Positions 1 to 9,466 of a stretch of 64,000 nt of DNA are shown piece by piece. Position 1 is the stretch's first letter, and the number at the start of each line of letters is the position of its first letter. The translations under genes were made by a program, and so were the position numbers. The stretch is from assembly GCF_002001165.1 (NCBI RefSeq), contig NZ_MUNQ01000016.1:124001-188000 (forward strand), given 5' to 3'. Below the pieces are notes generated by a model, which made no database searches, was not told the DNA's origin, and was given only the letters and a program-made list of their open reading frames with translations. This DNA comes from Rhodanobacter sp. C05. GTDB lineage: Bacteria; Pseudomonadota; Gammaproteobacteria; Xanthomonadales; Rhodanobacteraceae.

Positions 1-581
1 CATTCGCAAGATGGGACGAACCCGTCGCGCACCATCGCTTGCTGCACTTCGATACGGAGACGACCGGCCTTGCTGGAGGCACTGGTACGCGCGCATGGAT
101 GATTGGGGCGGCGAACTGGCTGGCTGATGGGCGCTTTCGTCTCCGGCAGCTGACGACGACCACCATGGGTGCCGAAACCGCGATGCTGAGAACCTTCGCA
201 GGATGGTTGCAACCTGACACCGTGCTTGTCAGCTATAACGGCAAAAGTTACGACTCCCCTCTCTTGCGCACACGTTTCCGCTTGGCAAGATTGCCTGACC
301 CTCTCCTGGGACTTGGACACCTTGATTTGCTGCATCCGGTTCGTAGGCGATGGAAAGGAGCTTGGGAAAACTGTCGTCTGGCTACCGCCGAACGTGAGTT
401 GCTCAGTGTGGTGCGCGAAGACGACTTACCCGGATCGGAGGCTCCTGCTGCATGGCTCACTTACCTGCGTGGAGGTTCTGCATTGAACCTTAGGCGAGTC
501 TTGGCTCACAACGCGCAAGACTTGAAGAGCTTGGCCGGTGTGCTGCTTTACATGGCCAAATTGGCGGAGCTGCCAGCCTAA
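1..581 (+). CDS. YprB-like RNase H-fold exonuclease domain protein (5' end outside window)
   Basis: This is the C-terminal part of a DEDD-type 3'-5' exonuclease domain (RNase_H_2 / YprB-like). The frame is open to the left edge, so the gene is partial; the TTG at 39 is only the first internal candidate start. Motif I is DTETTG, coded at about 51-68. A second acidic motif lies in NGKSYDSPLL and a third in HNAQDLKSL near the end, consistent with a D-E-D-D metal site. Proteins of this family often sit beside a DEAD/DEAH helicase (YprA) in DNA repair or defence settings; any such partner would lie outside the window. It ends in TAA and is followed by about 520 bp without a gene. The family call is fairly sure; the substrate is unknown. 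Confidence 0.75.
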   Translation, partial: FARWDEPVAHHRLLHFDTETTGLAGGTGTRAWMIGAANWLADGRFRLRQLTTTTMGAETAMLRTFAGWLQPDTVLVSYNGKSYDSPLLRTRFRLARLPDPLLGLGHLDLLHPVRRRWKGAWENCRLATAERELLSVVREDDLPGSEAPAAWLTYLRGGSALNLRRVLAHNAQDLKSLAGVLLYMAKLAELPA

Positions 582-1100
582 ACGTAAGGCATACAACCAG
601 TCGAAGCGACGACGACTAACGTGGGCGGTGCAGAACCTGTTCGACACGTAAAGAAAATTTTTACTCCAACACTCTATCAGGTGAAGCAAACCAGGCCGTG
701 TTAGCAACTCCGTCAAACCTGGTGACCCGCACTTTGAACTACGAAAATTTGCCTTGTGTCCTGTAAAGCCCAAGCTTCCAACCCCCCAGCGCACCCTTCA
801 ATCACTCGCCTTGGGGGGGAGCGGGGGGAACGAGATATGCCGGTGGGTGACACATCTCGACTCGGCGATTAACGCCGAAGAGGAAACGGTGCCGATGGCG
901 GTCATGCCCGGTTCGCCTACGCGGAAGCAATACATTCATTGACATCGACTGCGCACACCGATGAAGTTGATCAGTAGCACCGCTCGATCATGATCAGCGC
1001 ACCAGCGTCCTGATCAGCGTGAGGCTACCGGCCGGAATCGGCCAGTAGTGGACGTCCAACTCTAGAATTGAACGGCGGCGAAGCCGTACGCCTTGATCGG
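582..1100. other. 519-bp gene-poor gap between the nuclease and the reverse transcriptase
   Basis: I see no convincing gene here. The only open frame of note (754-942, plus) has no recognisable motif. Visible structure: an imperfect palindrome at 1025-1048 (arms ctaccggccg and cggccagtag around gaat) and a G-rich run at about 813-829. The stretch just past the reverse transcriptase stop (1054-1106) begins with GCCTAAC and ends with GTTGGAC on the minus strand, like the outer boxes of an integron attC site, but the inner arms do not pair well. It may be a remnant of mobile DNA or contain an untranslated RNA. Confidence 0.5.
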
Positions 1101-2639
1101 TTAGGCGCTCTTGGCCCACTTTGCGAGCGACTTTTCAAATGGCCGGACGATGGATTGCCGACCAATGAAGTATTTCCTCTCATCTTTCGCAAGGCCTGCG
1201 ATGGCGAACAGCATCGCTCTCTGTTGCCACGGGTCCATTGAGGGGTAGCCTTCCTTGAGTTCGCGAACCCAATCTAGGGCTCCATTCATTCGGGCAGCCA
1301 AGATCACTTCACGTCTCACGAAAGCGTCGGAAGACTGAAATAGCTTGTGCAACCTCGTAAAGTGATTGATATGCTCGTTCTTGGTGAAAAGACTCAAGAC
1401 AAGCAGCCTGAAGTACTCACTGGACTTAACCTCAGGCGTGCGAAGTAGCTTAAGCAGCTTCGAGCCAACGCGTTTCCAATCTCTTGGTGGAACGGACTGG
1501 ACGGATGCGAGATAGAAGCAGATGTTGGCAAAGCAGGGGCCAAGTGCGTCAAGGTGCTCAAGCGATACTTCGATAGCTCCGGGGTGACCGATCTGCGCCA
1601 ACCGGCGATAGAACCAGCGCAGACGTATGTAGTCGACAGGATCCGCGGCAATGTACTCCTCTATTACTTTTCGAATGGACTCAGGGGAGATTGCAGCCCA
1701 ATCGGCTGCTGATACTTGCGAGAAAGAGATTGTCTTATATGGATTCCCGCCGGAGTACTTTTTGATGAGCGCAAGAAGTGACCTCTCGTCCGAGTTGATT
1801 GGCCGGTCCTCGATCATCTGCGCGCAGATGTGACGGAACTCACTCGGCTCGTAGAATTTTGTCTTGTGACGTTGAAGTGTGAGCCGCTGCTGTTTGTCCA
1901 GTACAGTCGCGATAGTCGAGAGCGCCGTCTTTGCGTCCCGGCCTGACTTGCAGAAGACAATGATGTCATCCGCATACCTTATGAATCTTATTCCCGCAGA
2001 TACAAGACTATTGTCAACTGGAATTAGCGTTGCTTCGGCTATCAGGTGTATAGGGTGCGGTCCGACCGGAACGCCGCGAGAAACACCTGCGGTTGTTGAT
2101 TCCAGCAAGCCGATGATCCATTTCACCGCCTGATTCGGCAGTCCTGCAGAGATAAGTTGGTTCTCGACCGTGTGATGATAGATCTGGTTGTAGAAGTCAG
2201 CGATGTCGCAGTAAAGAATGTGTGAGTACTTCGCTGCGTAACTCTCCGCGGTCTTCCAGAAGTTGTTCCACGCTGTCTTGCTGCTGTATAGGCCGTCAGG
2301 CAGCGTGGGATCGAACCGATAGCTGAAGACACGCGTCGCGGGCAGCCGAAGGTCTTCAATTTGTTGACCATACTGAAAGACCAATGCAGACAGAATGATA
2401 GAGTCCTGTGGATCAAGCTGAGTCGCTTGTCGGTAGGAAACTTCGTCCTTCGGGACGATGAAGCGACGGCAACTGCCCGGTGGGAAAGTTCCCAGATCGG
2501 CGCCTGCGACTTGACCCACAAAGTGAGCTTTCTCTGCAGCCACCGCTTCAACTTCAAGCACCTTGGGGAAAAGGTCGCCATCTGAGTGGGCTTGGACGAA
2601 GTCGACCGCCCATTCTAGTGATGCTGAAAGTAGCGTCAT
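1101..2639 (-). CDS. Solitary reverse transcriptase, UG/Abi (DRT-like) type
   Basis: 512-residue RNA-directed DNA polymerase. Visible RT motifs: an N-terminal RRFIVPKDE block with a DPQDSII segment (about 58-83); motif A YCDIADFYNQIYHH (143-156) with D145; motif B RGVPVGPHPIHLIAE (188-202); and the catalytic YADD at 222-225. The remaining 230 or so residues are predicted mainly helical with no enzyme motif, as in the alpha-repeat C-terminal domains of Abi and UG reverse transcriptases, several of which are anti-phage systems (DRT types, AbiA, AbiK). There is no intron maturase domain and no retron-type VTG motif. It stands alone, transcribed leftward, with nearly 1 kb of gene-free DNA upstream that could encode a template RNA. 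No Shine-Dalgarno is visible before the ATG at 2639. The exact UG subgroup cannot be set by eye. Confidence 0.88.
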   Translation of the reverse strand: MTLLSASLEWAVDFVQAHSDGDLFPKVLEVEAVAAEKAHFVGQVAGADLGTFPPGSCRRFIVPKDEVSYRQATQLDPQDSIILSALVFQYGQQIEDLRLPATRVFSYRFDPTLPDGLYSSKTAWNNFWKTAESYAAKYSHILYCDIADFYNQIYHHTVENQLISAGLPNQAVKWIIGLLESTTAGVSRGVPVGPHPIHLIAEATLIPVDNSLVSAGIRFIRYADDIIVFCKSGRDAKTALSTIATVLDKQQRLTLQRHKTKFYEPSEFRHICAQMIEDRPINSDERSLLALIKKYSGGNPYKTISFSQVSAADWAAISPESIRKVIEEYIAADPVDYIRLRWFYRRLAQIGHPGAIEVSLEHLDALGPCFANICFYLASVQSVPPRDWKRVGSKLLKLLRTPEVKSSEYFRLLVLSLFTKNEHINHFTRLHKLFQSSDAFVRREVILAARMNGALDWVRELKEGYPSMDPWQQRAMLFAIAGLAKDERKYFIGRQSIVRPFEKSLAKWAKSA

Positions 2640-3600
2640 GGTAGGAGTGTTTAGAGCGCCTAATTACAAATAGGCGGCCTAAATGCCGCGTTGCATCCAG
2701 TATGTTCGGTCCCGGGCGCGGTCGCAATTCGACAAATCCCACAGCCCGTCAGCGAGCTTCCCGATTGTTGCCGTCGCCAGGCGCACGACGCTGCCGGGCA
2801 TTGCGCGGCACCTTGGATTACACCGGCGATTCAGAGGGTGTAACGGACCCTAACCTAGGGAAATGTTTGAAGTGCCGCCGGCGCGTCTGGGCACGTCAGG
2901 CACAACACGAACAGGATCGCGTTCGACTGCGACAACGGCTGCTCTGGGTCGGCAAGCGACCATCCCTCGGATGCTCCCCTAGTTGGCGAGGCCGTTCAAG
3001 ATTGTGGCGAGCCTGATCGTTGTCCTTGAAAGCGGGGTAGAAACCAGCACAGTAGACGGCACTTGGCTCGCACTATTTCGGCGATAAACTCATGTTGGAA
3101 CGTGATACATACGAGACGTCTAAGCCGCACCACGTTGCTATATCTGCATATATAGGAACTAACTAGTTGGTGAATCATAGAACTAACTAGTTAATGTTTC
3201 AAGGAACTATTATTTTTACGCTTTTAACTTTTCGGACATCTCGTCAAGCAACAGATGCCCGCAACTGGGTCCGCAGCCGGTTTCACAATGTCTGCGTCGG
3301 ATAGCTGGACTTGGGGGCACGGTTGCTAGGCCAACGTGCGGCGAACCATGAACCACACCGTCCACGGAGCCGGCGCAAGCGGGTGCCTGAACCTGTGCGC
3401 TGCTACGCGCTACAAGTAATAGGGGGCGGCAGGTGGAGGAGGCAGAGGTAGCTGGGGGGCGCTGCCTGTCGTATCAAAGCGGCATAGAGGCTTGTCTGCG
3501 CGTCGCTCTGGCGTACACGGCGGATGGCGATGCTGCTCAGGATGCAGCGCTAGAGGCGCTGGGCCATCCTGTTGGCCGGAGACATCTGGCTATGGCTGGA
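2640..3600. other. About 960 bp without a clear gene, upstream of the reverse transcriptase
   Basis: None of the short open frames here (for example 2702-3016 plus, 2996-3178 minus, 3433-3687 plus) resembles a known protein. Structured features: an inverted repeat cgccta...taggcg just 5' of the reverse transcriptase start (about 2658-2677), and a tandem repeat at 3156-3211, listed separately. Because DRT/UG reverse transcriptases can use an adjacent non-coding RNA, this is the natural place to look for one. Alternatively it is decayed mobile-element DNA between the RT and the Gp2-like gene. Confidence 0.5.
3156..3211. repeat. Tandem 24-bp direct repeats with palindromic aactagtt cores
   Basis: gaactaactagtt occurs at 3156-3168 and again at 3180-3192, exactly 24 bp apart, followed by a partial third start (gaactatt) at 3204. 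Each full copy contains the 8-bp palindrome aactagtt. The AT-rich, evenly spaced arrangement resembles an operator array or an origin iteron, but only two full copies are present. No adjacent gene is convincing enough to assign it. Confidence 0.55.
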
Positions 3601-4704
3601 TCAAGGTTGCGGGGAGTCGACACCAGTAACGAACTGCTCCTGGCGAGCCGGAGGCGAATCAACGCCGGGAATGAACTCTACGAGTAAACGCTTACTGCGA
3701 TTAATCGCCGCTTTTTTTGGTACCGCGCCCTTTCCAAACGTTCGATGGTTTTCCGGCACAGTCAATTTGATGTAGCGATCGGGCATTGTCATGGAGGTGA
3801 TCACCTGCCGCAGTGACTCACGCGCTGCGCGATCGTGATCTGCAATCTTGCCTGTACCATTGTATTGATAATGACTAAGACCACGGTCAATAAACAATCC
3901 TTTGCCCAACGTCACGGTCTCTTCCCAACATCGTTTTAGCGCCATGGTGGCATTAACGGTTTCGTGCGCAAACCGACCATCCACAAAGATTATCAGGTGG
4001 GCATTAACGAACCTCCGTTCGCTAAATTCAAGCCTCCACGCATATCCAGAAAATAGGCCCTCAGGAAGGAATTTCTTGAAGTTTAGAAGAAACTGTTTCC
4101 GGTGCGCCACGAAGTCTCGACTGGCCATCGACGACCAATACTGTTGTCGGTAACCCAAATCTATACGAAGCCCATAAAGTGCTGAATAAATTGAACAGAG
4201 CTTCCTTGCATACCGGGTAAAACTGGCATGGTTCTTCCTCGCTGCGCGGTCGTGGTCATTCAACCGTTTTCTGAATATTTTGCTACGCGCTTCTGCACGA
4301 ATGGCACTTATGCAAGCGTTGCACACATCCACATCATCATCGCAAATCATGGTCGCGGCGAAACCCAATCCACTGGTTTGACGATCGAAAAGATCGAATA
4401 GTGGATTGAATTCATGATAGTGAAAGTGGAATCTAACTTTTTCGACATCCGTGTTGGTCACGGACTGCAAGAAACTCTTACCGAGCCCCGTACTTCGAAT
4501 TCGACGGGGTTTTCCCGTTGCCGCTTTTCTGAAGTGATCACCTTCTGATCGGATCAGCTTGGTCATCATCGCCACAACCTCTACCACGGAAGAAGCAAGG
4601 GCGGTCTCATCGGTTGTGTAAGCTACGACGCCTTGACCGTGGTCTGCGTAGTAACGCGTGGCTTTGATCAGCGCTATCCCGATTTCTTCCTTGCGATCTT
4701 TCAT
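3601..4704 (-). CDS. Inovirus Gp2 / YagK-YfjJ family protein of an integrated element
   Basis: About 367 residues from the ATG at 4704, which has a purine-rich AGGCGG just upstream. The open frame runs back to 4905, but the first part would read through a strong hairpin at 4901-4946, so the internal start is preferred; an ATG at 4800 is an alternative. Family signs: a WRLEF segment followed by NAHLIIFVDG, corresponding to the histidine-containing Rep-like motif of YagK/YfjJ and inovirus Gp2 proteins; a later DRYIKL segment; and the typical closing RTFGKG. Relatives occur in P4-like prophages (CP4-57) and filamentous-phage-type elements, and are thought to act in replication. It runs away from the 3' end of tRNA-Ser, as expected for an element inserted there. 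No integrase or capsid gene is visible. Confidence 0.72.
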   Translation of the reverse strand: MKDRKEEIGIALIKATRYYADHGQGVVAYTTDETALASSVVEVVAMMTKLIRSEGDHFRKAATGKPRRIRSTGLGKSFLQSVTNTDVEKVRFHFHYHEFNPLFDLFDRQTSGLGFAATMICDDDVDVCNACISAIRAEARSKIFRKRLNDHDRAARKNHASFTRYARKLCSIYSALYGLRIDLGYRQQYWSSMASRDFVAHRKQFLLNFKKFLPEGLFSGYAWRLEFSERRFVNAHLIIFVDGRFAHETVNATMALKRCWEETVTLGKGLFIDRGLSHYQYNGTGKIADHDRAARESLRQVITSMTMPDRYIKLTVPENHRTFGKGAVPKKAAINRSKRLLVEFIPGVDSPPARQEQFVTGVDSPQP

Positions 4705-4900
4705 AGCCGCCTGCCTTTGTCGATCGCAGCAATTTCGCACTTGAAGGTGGCCATCACGTGCTTCGATATATGATCGCTCATGGCGCCGAACATAGAACAT
4801 GCAATGGAGCGTGCACGATAGTGCACTCTCCGCTCCCACGCCGATAAAGAAGCGGCCACGGGGATCCACGCTCAACGAAGCCCAACGTGACAGAAGCAGA

Positions 4901-4946
4901 AACAAAAGCGGCTGGCATACCCAATGGTATACCAGCCGTTTTTGTT
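4901..4946. terminator. Strong bidirectional hairpin next to tRNA-Ser
   Basis: A 21-bp stem with two mismatches (aacaaaagcggctggcatacc against its partner at 4926-4946) and a 4-nt loop caat. The plus strand continues into tttttgtttt, and the minus strand has the matching aaaacaaaaa entry. It lies about 40 bp beyond the 3' end of tRNA-Ser in the tRNA's direction, so it most likely ends that transcript. It also argues against a Gp2 start as far up as 4905. Confidence 0.7.
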
Positions 4947-4988
4947 TTCTAAAAAGTGATGAAGTATCATTTACTTACATCATTTTAT

Positions 4989-5078
4989 TGGCGGAGAGAG
5001 TGGGATTCGAACCCACGGTAGGCTCACACCTACGGCAGTTTTCAAGACTGCTGCCTTAAACCACTCGGCCATCTCTCC
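4989..5078 (-). tRNA. tRNA-Ser (anticodon TGA)
   Basis: Read on the minus strand, the sequence begins GGAGAGATGGCCGAGTGG, has the anticodon arm cagtctTGAaaactg, a long class II variable arm, and the T-arm GGTTCGAATCC. It ends in the matching acceptor strand CTCTCTCC, then a G discriminator and an encoded CCA (plus-strand tggc at 4989-4992). Total length is 90 nt including CCA. It lies close to serS, and its 3' end faces the Gp2-like element, a common integration target. Confidence 0.97.
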
Positions 5079-5100
5079 ATAAACTTGTCGAACTCAGCAC

Positions 5101-5178
5101 CCGTTCGCCCTGAGCGTAGGCCCGAAGGGCTGAAGTCGAAGGGCTGCCCTTCGACTCCGCTGCGCTCAGGGCGAACGG
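5101..5178. repeat. REP-like palindromic repeat with 16-bp inverted ends
   Basis: ccgttcgccctgagcg at 5101-5116 is a perfect inverted match to cgctcagggcgaacgg at 5163-5178. The interior holds a second small inverted pair around gaagggctg / cccttcgac. This kind of palindrome is widely dispersed in proteobacterial genomes. It lies between the 5' end of tRNA-Ser and the small membrane-protein gene, so it may affect transcription of either. Confidence 0.75.
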
Positions 5179-5204
5179 CTGAAGGTGCAAGGCCGCAAAT
5201 TCTA

Positions 5205-7033
<1,829 letters not shown>

Positions 7034-7612
7034 TCAGCTGGCCAGCTTGCGCTCGCTGCGACCCAGCCACCATGCCATCGCGGCGCCGGCGATCAGCCAG
7101 CCGATCAGCTGCTCGATCAGTGCGGCCCAGGTGAAATCGAGCGGGAAGCGGTACCAGTTCCAGTACGGCACCATCGTGCTCAACCACGCGAATACCGCCA
7201 CCGCGGCCGCCAGCGCGAGGCGGCGCCGAAAGCCGAGTCCGGCCAGTCCCATCACGAAGGCCAGCGCCAGCGCGCTCAAGGTATCGGACGCCCACTGGCG
7301 CCCGATCTGCGGCCCCATCTGGGTCATGTCATCCCCTTGCGGCAGGTAGACCACCCAGGCGTAGGGCGAGCGGATGGCCTGTTGCTGATAGGCAATGACC
7401 TCCGCCTTGTCGCCCATTTTCTTCGGATCCAGCGACGGCAGGATGTAGACGCCGGCCTGGTCGCCGAGCCCCGCATGCAGGGCACTGAGTACCACGCTTT
7501 CGTTGGGCGGCTGCTTGAGGCCTACGTTGCCCAGGCCCAGCGCCATGTGCGCCACCACACCCCAGAGAAACATCAGGATGCCGCCGATCAGACCCGCTAC
7601 GAGTACGCGCAT
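7034..7612 (-). CDS. Predicted multi-pass membrane protein
   Basis: 192 residues beginning MRVLVAGLIGG. A first hydrophobic helix lies at about 4-25, followed by an 85-residue soluble loop containing YILPSLDPKK. Then come hydrophobic stretches near 112-128, 133-150 and 163-184, and a basic tail. This topology suggests one anchoring helix, an extracytoplasmic loop and a C-terminal helical bundle. I cannot name the family. It lies between rarA and serS on the same strand and may share their transcription. Confidence 0.72.
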   Translation of the reverse strand: MRVLVAGLIGGILMFLWGVVAHMALGLGNVGLKQPPNESVVLSALHAGLGDQAGVYILPSLDPKKMGDKAEVIAYQQQAIRSPYAWVVYLPQGDDMTQMGPQIGRQWASDTLSALALAFVMGLAGLGFRRRLALAAAVAVFAWLSTMVPYWNWYRFPLDFTWAALIEQLIGWLIAGAAMAWWLGRSERKLAS

Positions 7613-7703
7613 GATTCACCCTCCCCGGTTGATGCGACGAAATCTAAGCCGGACGCCGAAAACCGTGCAAGGGCGCACGCAGCAGTCGTGCCATGTGTGC
7701 TGA

Positions 7704-9041
7704 TTATTTGCCGCGGGCCTTCGCACGTGCTGCGCGCAGGGCCAGCAGTTTCTCGCGCAACTGCAGTTCCAGTCCGCGTTCGACCGGCTCGTAGAACACG
7801 CTGCCGACGAGTTCGTCGGGCAGGCATTGCTGGTCGAGGGCGATGCCGCCTTCGGCGTCGTGGTCGTACTGGTAACCCTTGCCGTAGCCGAGGCCTTTCA
7901 TCAACTTGGTCGGCGCGTTGCGCAGGTGCATCGGCACTTCCAGCGTGCCGCCCTCGCGGATCGCGGCGCGGGCCTTGTTGTAGGCCATGTAGGCAGCGTT
8001 GCTCTTGGGCGAGATCGCCAGCCAGATCGCCAGCTGGGCCAGGCCCAACTCACCTTCGGGACTGCCCAGACGCTCGTAGGTATCCCACGCATCCAGCGCC
8101 ATGCGCCAGGCGCGCGGTTCGGCCAGCCCGACGTCTTCCACCGCCATGCGCGTCATCCGACGTGCCAGATACAGCGGGTCGACGCCGCCATCGAGCATGC
8201 GGCACAGCCAGTACACCGCGGCATCGGGATCGGACGAGCGCACGGATTTGTGCAGCGCCGAGATCTGGTCGTAGAACTGCTCGCCCTGCTTGTCGAAGCG
8301 ACGGGTGCGGTCGGCCAGCACCTGGGCCAGGGTGACCTCGTCGATCTTTTTGTCTTCGGCCAGCTCGGCGGCGATTTCCAGCAGGGTCAGCGCGCGGCGC
8401 ACGTCGCCATCGGCAGCCTGGGCGATCGATTCCAGCGACACGTCGCCTACCTGCAGCTGCAATTCGCCGAGGCCCCGTTCGCTATCGGTCAATGCACGCT
8501 TGAGTGCAGCCACGATATCGTCGGTGGAGATCGGTTCCAGCACGTGCACGCGGCAACGCGACAGCAGCGCGGAGTTCAGTTCGAACGAGGGGTTCTCGGT
8601 GGTGGCACCGATGAAGATGATCACGCCTTTTTCGATATGCGGCAGGAAGGCATCCTGCTGGGTCTTGTTGAAGCGGTGCACCTCGTCGACGAAGAGCACC
8701 GTGCGCCGCCCCTGCGCGAAATTCACCTCGGCTTCGGCCAGCGCCTTGCGCACATCCGGCAGGCCGGACAACACGGCGGAGATCGCGCGGAAATCCGCGT
8801 CCGCATAACGCGCCACCAGCAGCGCCAGCGTGGTCTTGCCGCAACCAGGCGGCCCCCACAACACCATCGAATGGATCTTGCCGGCCTCCAGTGCACGGCG
8901 CAGCGCCTTGTCCGCGCCGACCAGCCGCTGCTGGCCGACGATCTCGTCGAGGCTGCGCGGGCGCATGCGCTCGGCCAGCGGCTTGAGTGCGTCGGGTTCG
9001 GCGAACAGGCCGGGGGTGCTGGGTGAAGCACGGGATGACAT
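7704..9041 (-). CDS. rarA: Replication-associated recombination protein A (AAA+ ATPase)
   Basis: RarA/MgsA acts at stalled replication forks as a clamp-loader-like AAA+ ATPase. About 445 residues from the ATG at 9041 (an ATG at 9059 is also possible; neither has a clear Shine-Dalgarno). An N-terminal PLAERMRPRSLDEIVGQ segment typical of the family is followed by Walker A WGPPGCGKTT, Walker B VLFVDEVHRFN, the sensor segment IGATTENPSF and the C-terminal tetramerisation domain with the GxxxPMHLRNAP-like stretch (EVPMHLRNAPT). Its position upstream of serS matches the conserved lolA-rarA-serS order of gammaproteobacteria, although lolA is 7.4 kb away here. Confidence 0.95.
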   Translation of the reverse strand: MSSRASPSTPGLFAEPDALKPLAERMRPRSLDEIVGQQRLVGADKALRRALEAGKIHSMVLWGPPGCGKTTLALLVARYADADFRAISAVLSGLPDVRKALAEAEVNFAQGRRTVLFVDEVHRFNKTQQDAFLPHIEKGVIIFIGATTENPSFELNSALLSRCRVHVLEPISTDDIVAALKRALTDSERGLGELQLQVGDVSLESIAQAADGDVRRALTLLEIAAELAEDKKIDEVTLAQVLADRTRRFDKQGEQFYDQISALHKSVRSSDPDAAVYWLCRMLDGGVDPLYLARRMTRMAVEDVGLAEPRAWRMALDAWDTYERLGSPEGELGLAQLAIWLAISPKSNAAYMAYNKARAAIREGGTLEVPMHLRNAPTKLMKGLGYGKGYQYDHDAEGGIALDQQCLPDELVGSVFYEPVERGLELQLREKLLALRAARAKARGK

Positions 9042-9104
9042 ATTGGGATGATAAGACATCCGACCGGCTGCGAGCGGGAACGATCAGCGCGGCTTGATGA
9101 CTAA

Positions 9105-9223
9105 GGATGGTCTGAATAATTCGTCATCCCAGCGAAAGCTGGGATCCAATGCCGTTCAAAGCGCTGAAGACGCTGGGTTCCAGCTTTCGCTGGAATGACG
9201 GGCAAAGCTTATTCAGACCATCC
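9105..9223. repeat. 119-bp MITE-like nested inverted repeat
   Basis: Outer inverted ends: ggatggtctgaataa (9105-9119) and ttattcagaccatcc (9209-9223), perfect over 15 bp. Inside is a second inverted pair of the common gtcatcccagcgaaagctgg type. The design, an outer element-specific pair around an inner REP-like pair, matches the element at 52037-52178. It has no coding capacity and is probably mobilised in trans. Confidence 0.75.
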
Positions 9224-9349
9224 CCAAGGCTCGCCGCCGGGCAACTCGAATAGCGGAAATAAACCGCATTAACCGATTAATTTAAATATCCGTTATACGC
9301 ATTTTATTTGTATTTAATTACCAGGCTTAGATTCAGCTTAGCGCATTAA

Positions 9350-9368
9350 CTTTCGATTATATCGAAAG
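9350..9368. promoter_or_regulatory. Perfect 8-bp inverted repeat upstream of the receptor gene
   Basis: ctttcgat-tat-atcgaaag, a 19-bp dyad about 100 bp before the receptor start and 17 bp before the candidate PHO box. Its symmetry and position suggest a binding site for a dimeric regulator; the regulator is unknown. No T-run follows to make it a terminator. Confidence 0.45.
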
Positions 9369-9385
9369 ATATTCAATTAATACGG

Positions 9386-9403
9386 CTGTTACCAAATTGT
9401 CAT
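9386..9403 (+). promoter_or_regulatory. Candidate PHO box (PhoB binding site)
   Basis: Two 7-bp direct repeats separated by 4 bp: ctgttac-caaa-ttgtcat. The consensus repeat is CTGTCAT; the copies match at 5 of 7 and 6 of 7 positions with the correct 11-bp spacing. It lies 63 bp upstream of the receptor ATG, a normal distance for a PhoB-activated promoter. The downstream acid phosphatase makes phosphate control plausible. A single half-degenerate box could occur by chance. Confidence 0.5.
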
Positions 9404-9466
9404 GTTGGCTGACTAGGTTGGCGCCCCGCACTGCGCCCCTATCCAACAACAACTTTGGGACAACCC

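Larger units (their letters stand above)
9060..9466. other. Intergenic region with MITE-like element and AT-rich promoter region
   Basis: No gene is present. The left half carries a 119-bp nested inverted repeat (9105-9223). The right half is AT-rich compared with its surroundings and contains a perfect 8-bp inverted repeat at 9350-9368 and a candidate PHO box at 9386-9403. It serves as the upstream region of the TonB-dependent receptor gene that starts at 9467. Confidence 0.7.

Noticed and set aside
1054..1106. Possible integron attC site at the 3' end of the reverse transcriptase gene
   Set aside because: Outer boxes GCCTAAC and GTTGGAC fit, but the inner arms pair poorly, the length (53 bp) is short, and no second site or integron integrase is visible.
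1101..3600. Retron with msr-msd RNA
   Set aside because: The RT lacks the retron-type VTG region and no clear msr/msd inverted repeats were found next to the gene. A non-retron RNA cannot be excluded.
3433..3687. 84-codon plus-strand frame with GTG start near the end of the Gp2-like gene
   Set aside because: Overlaps the real gene antisense and shows no motif; composition alone does not support it.
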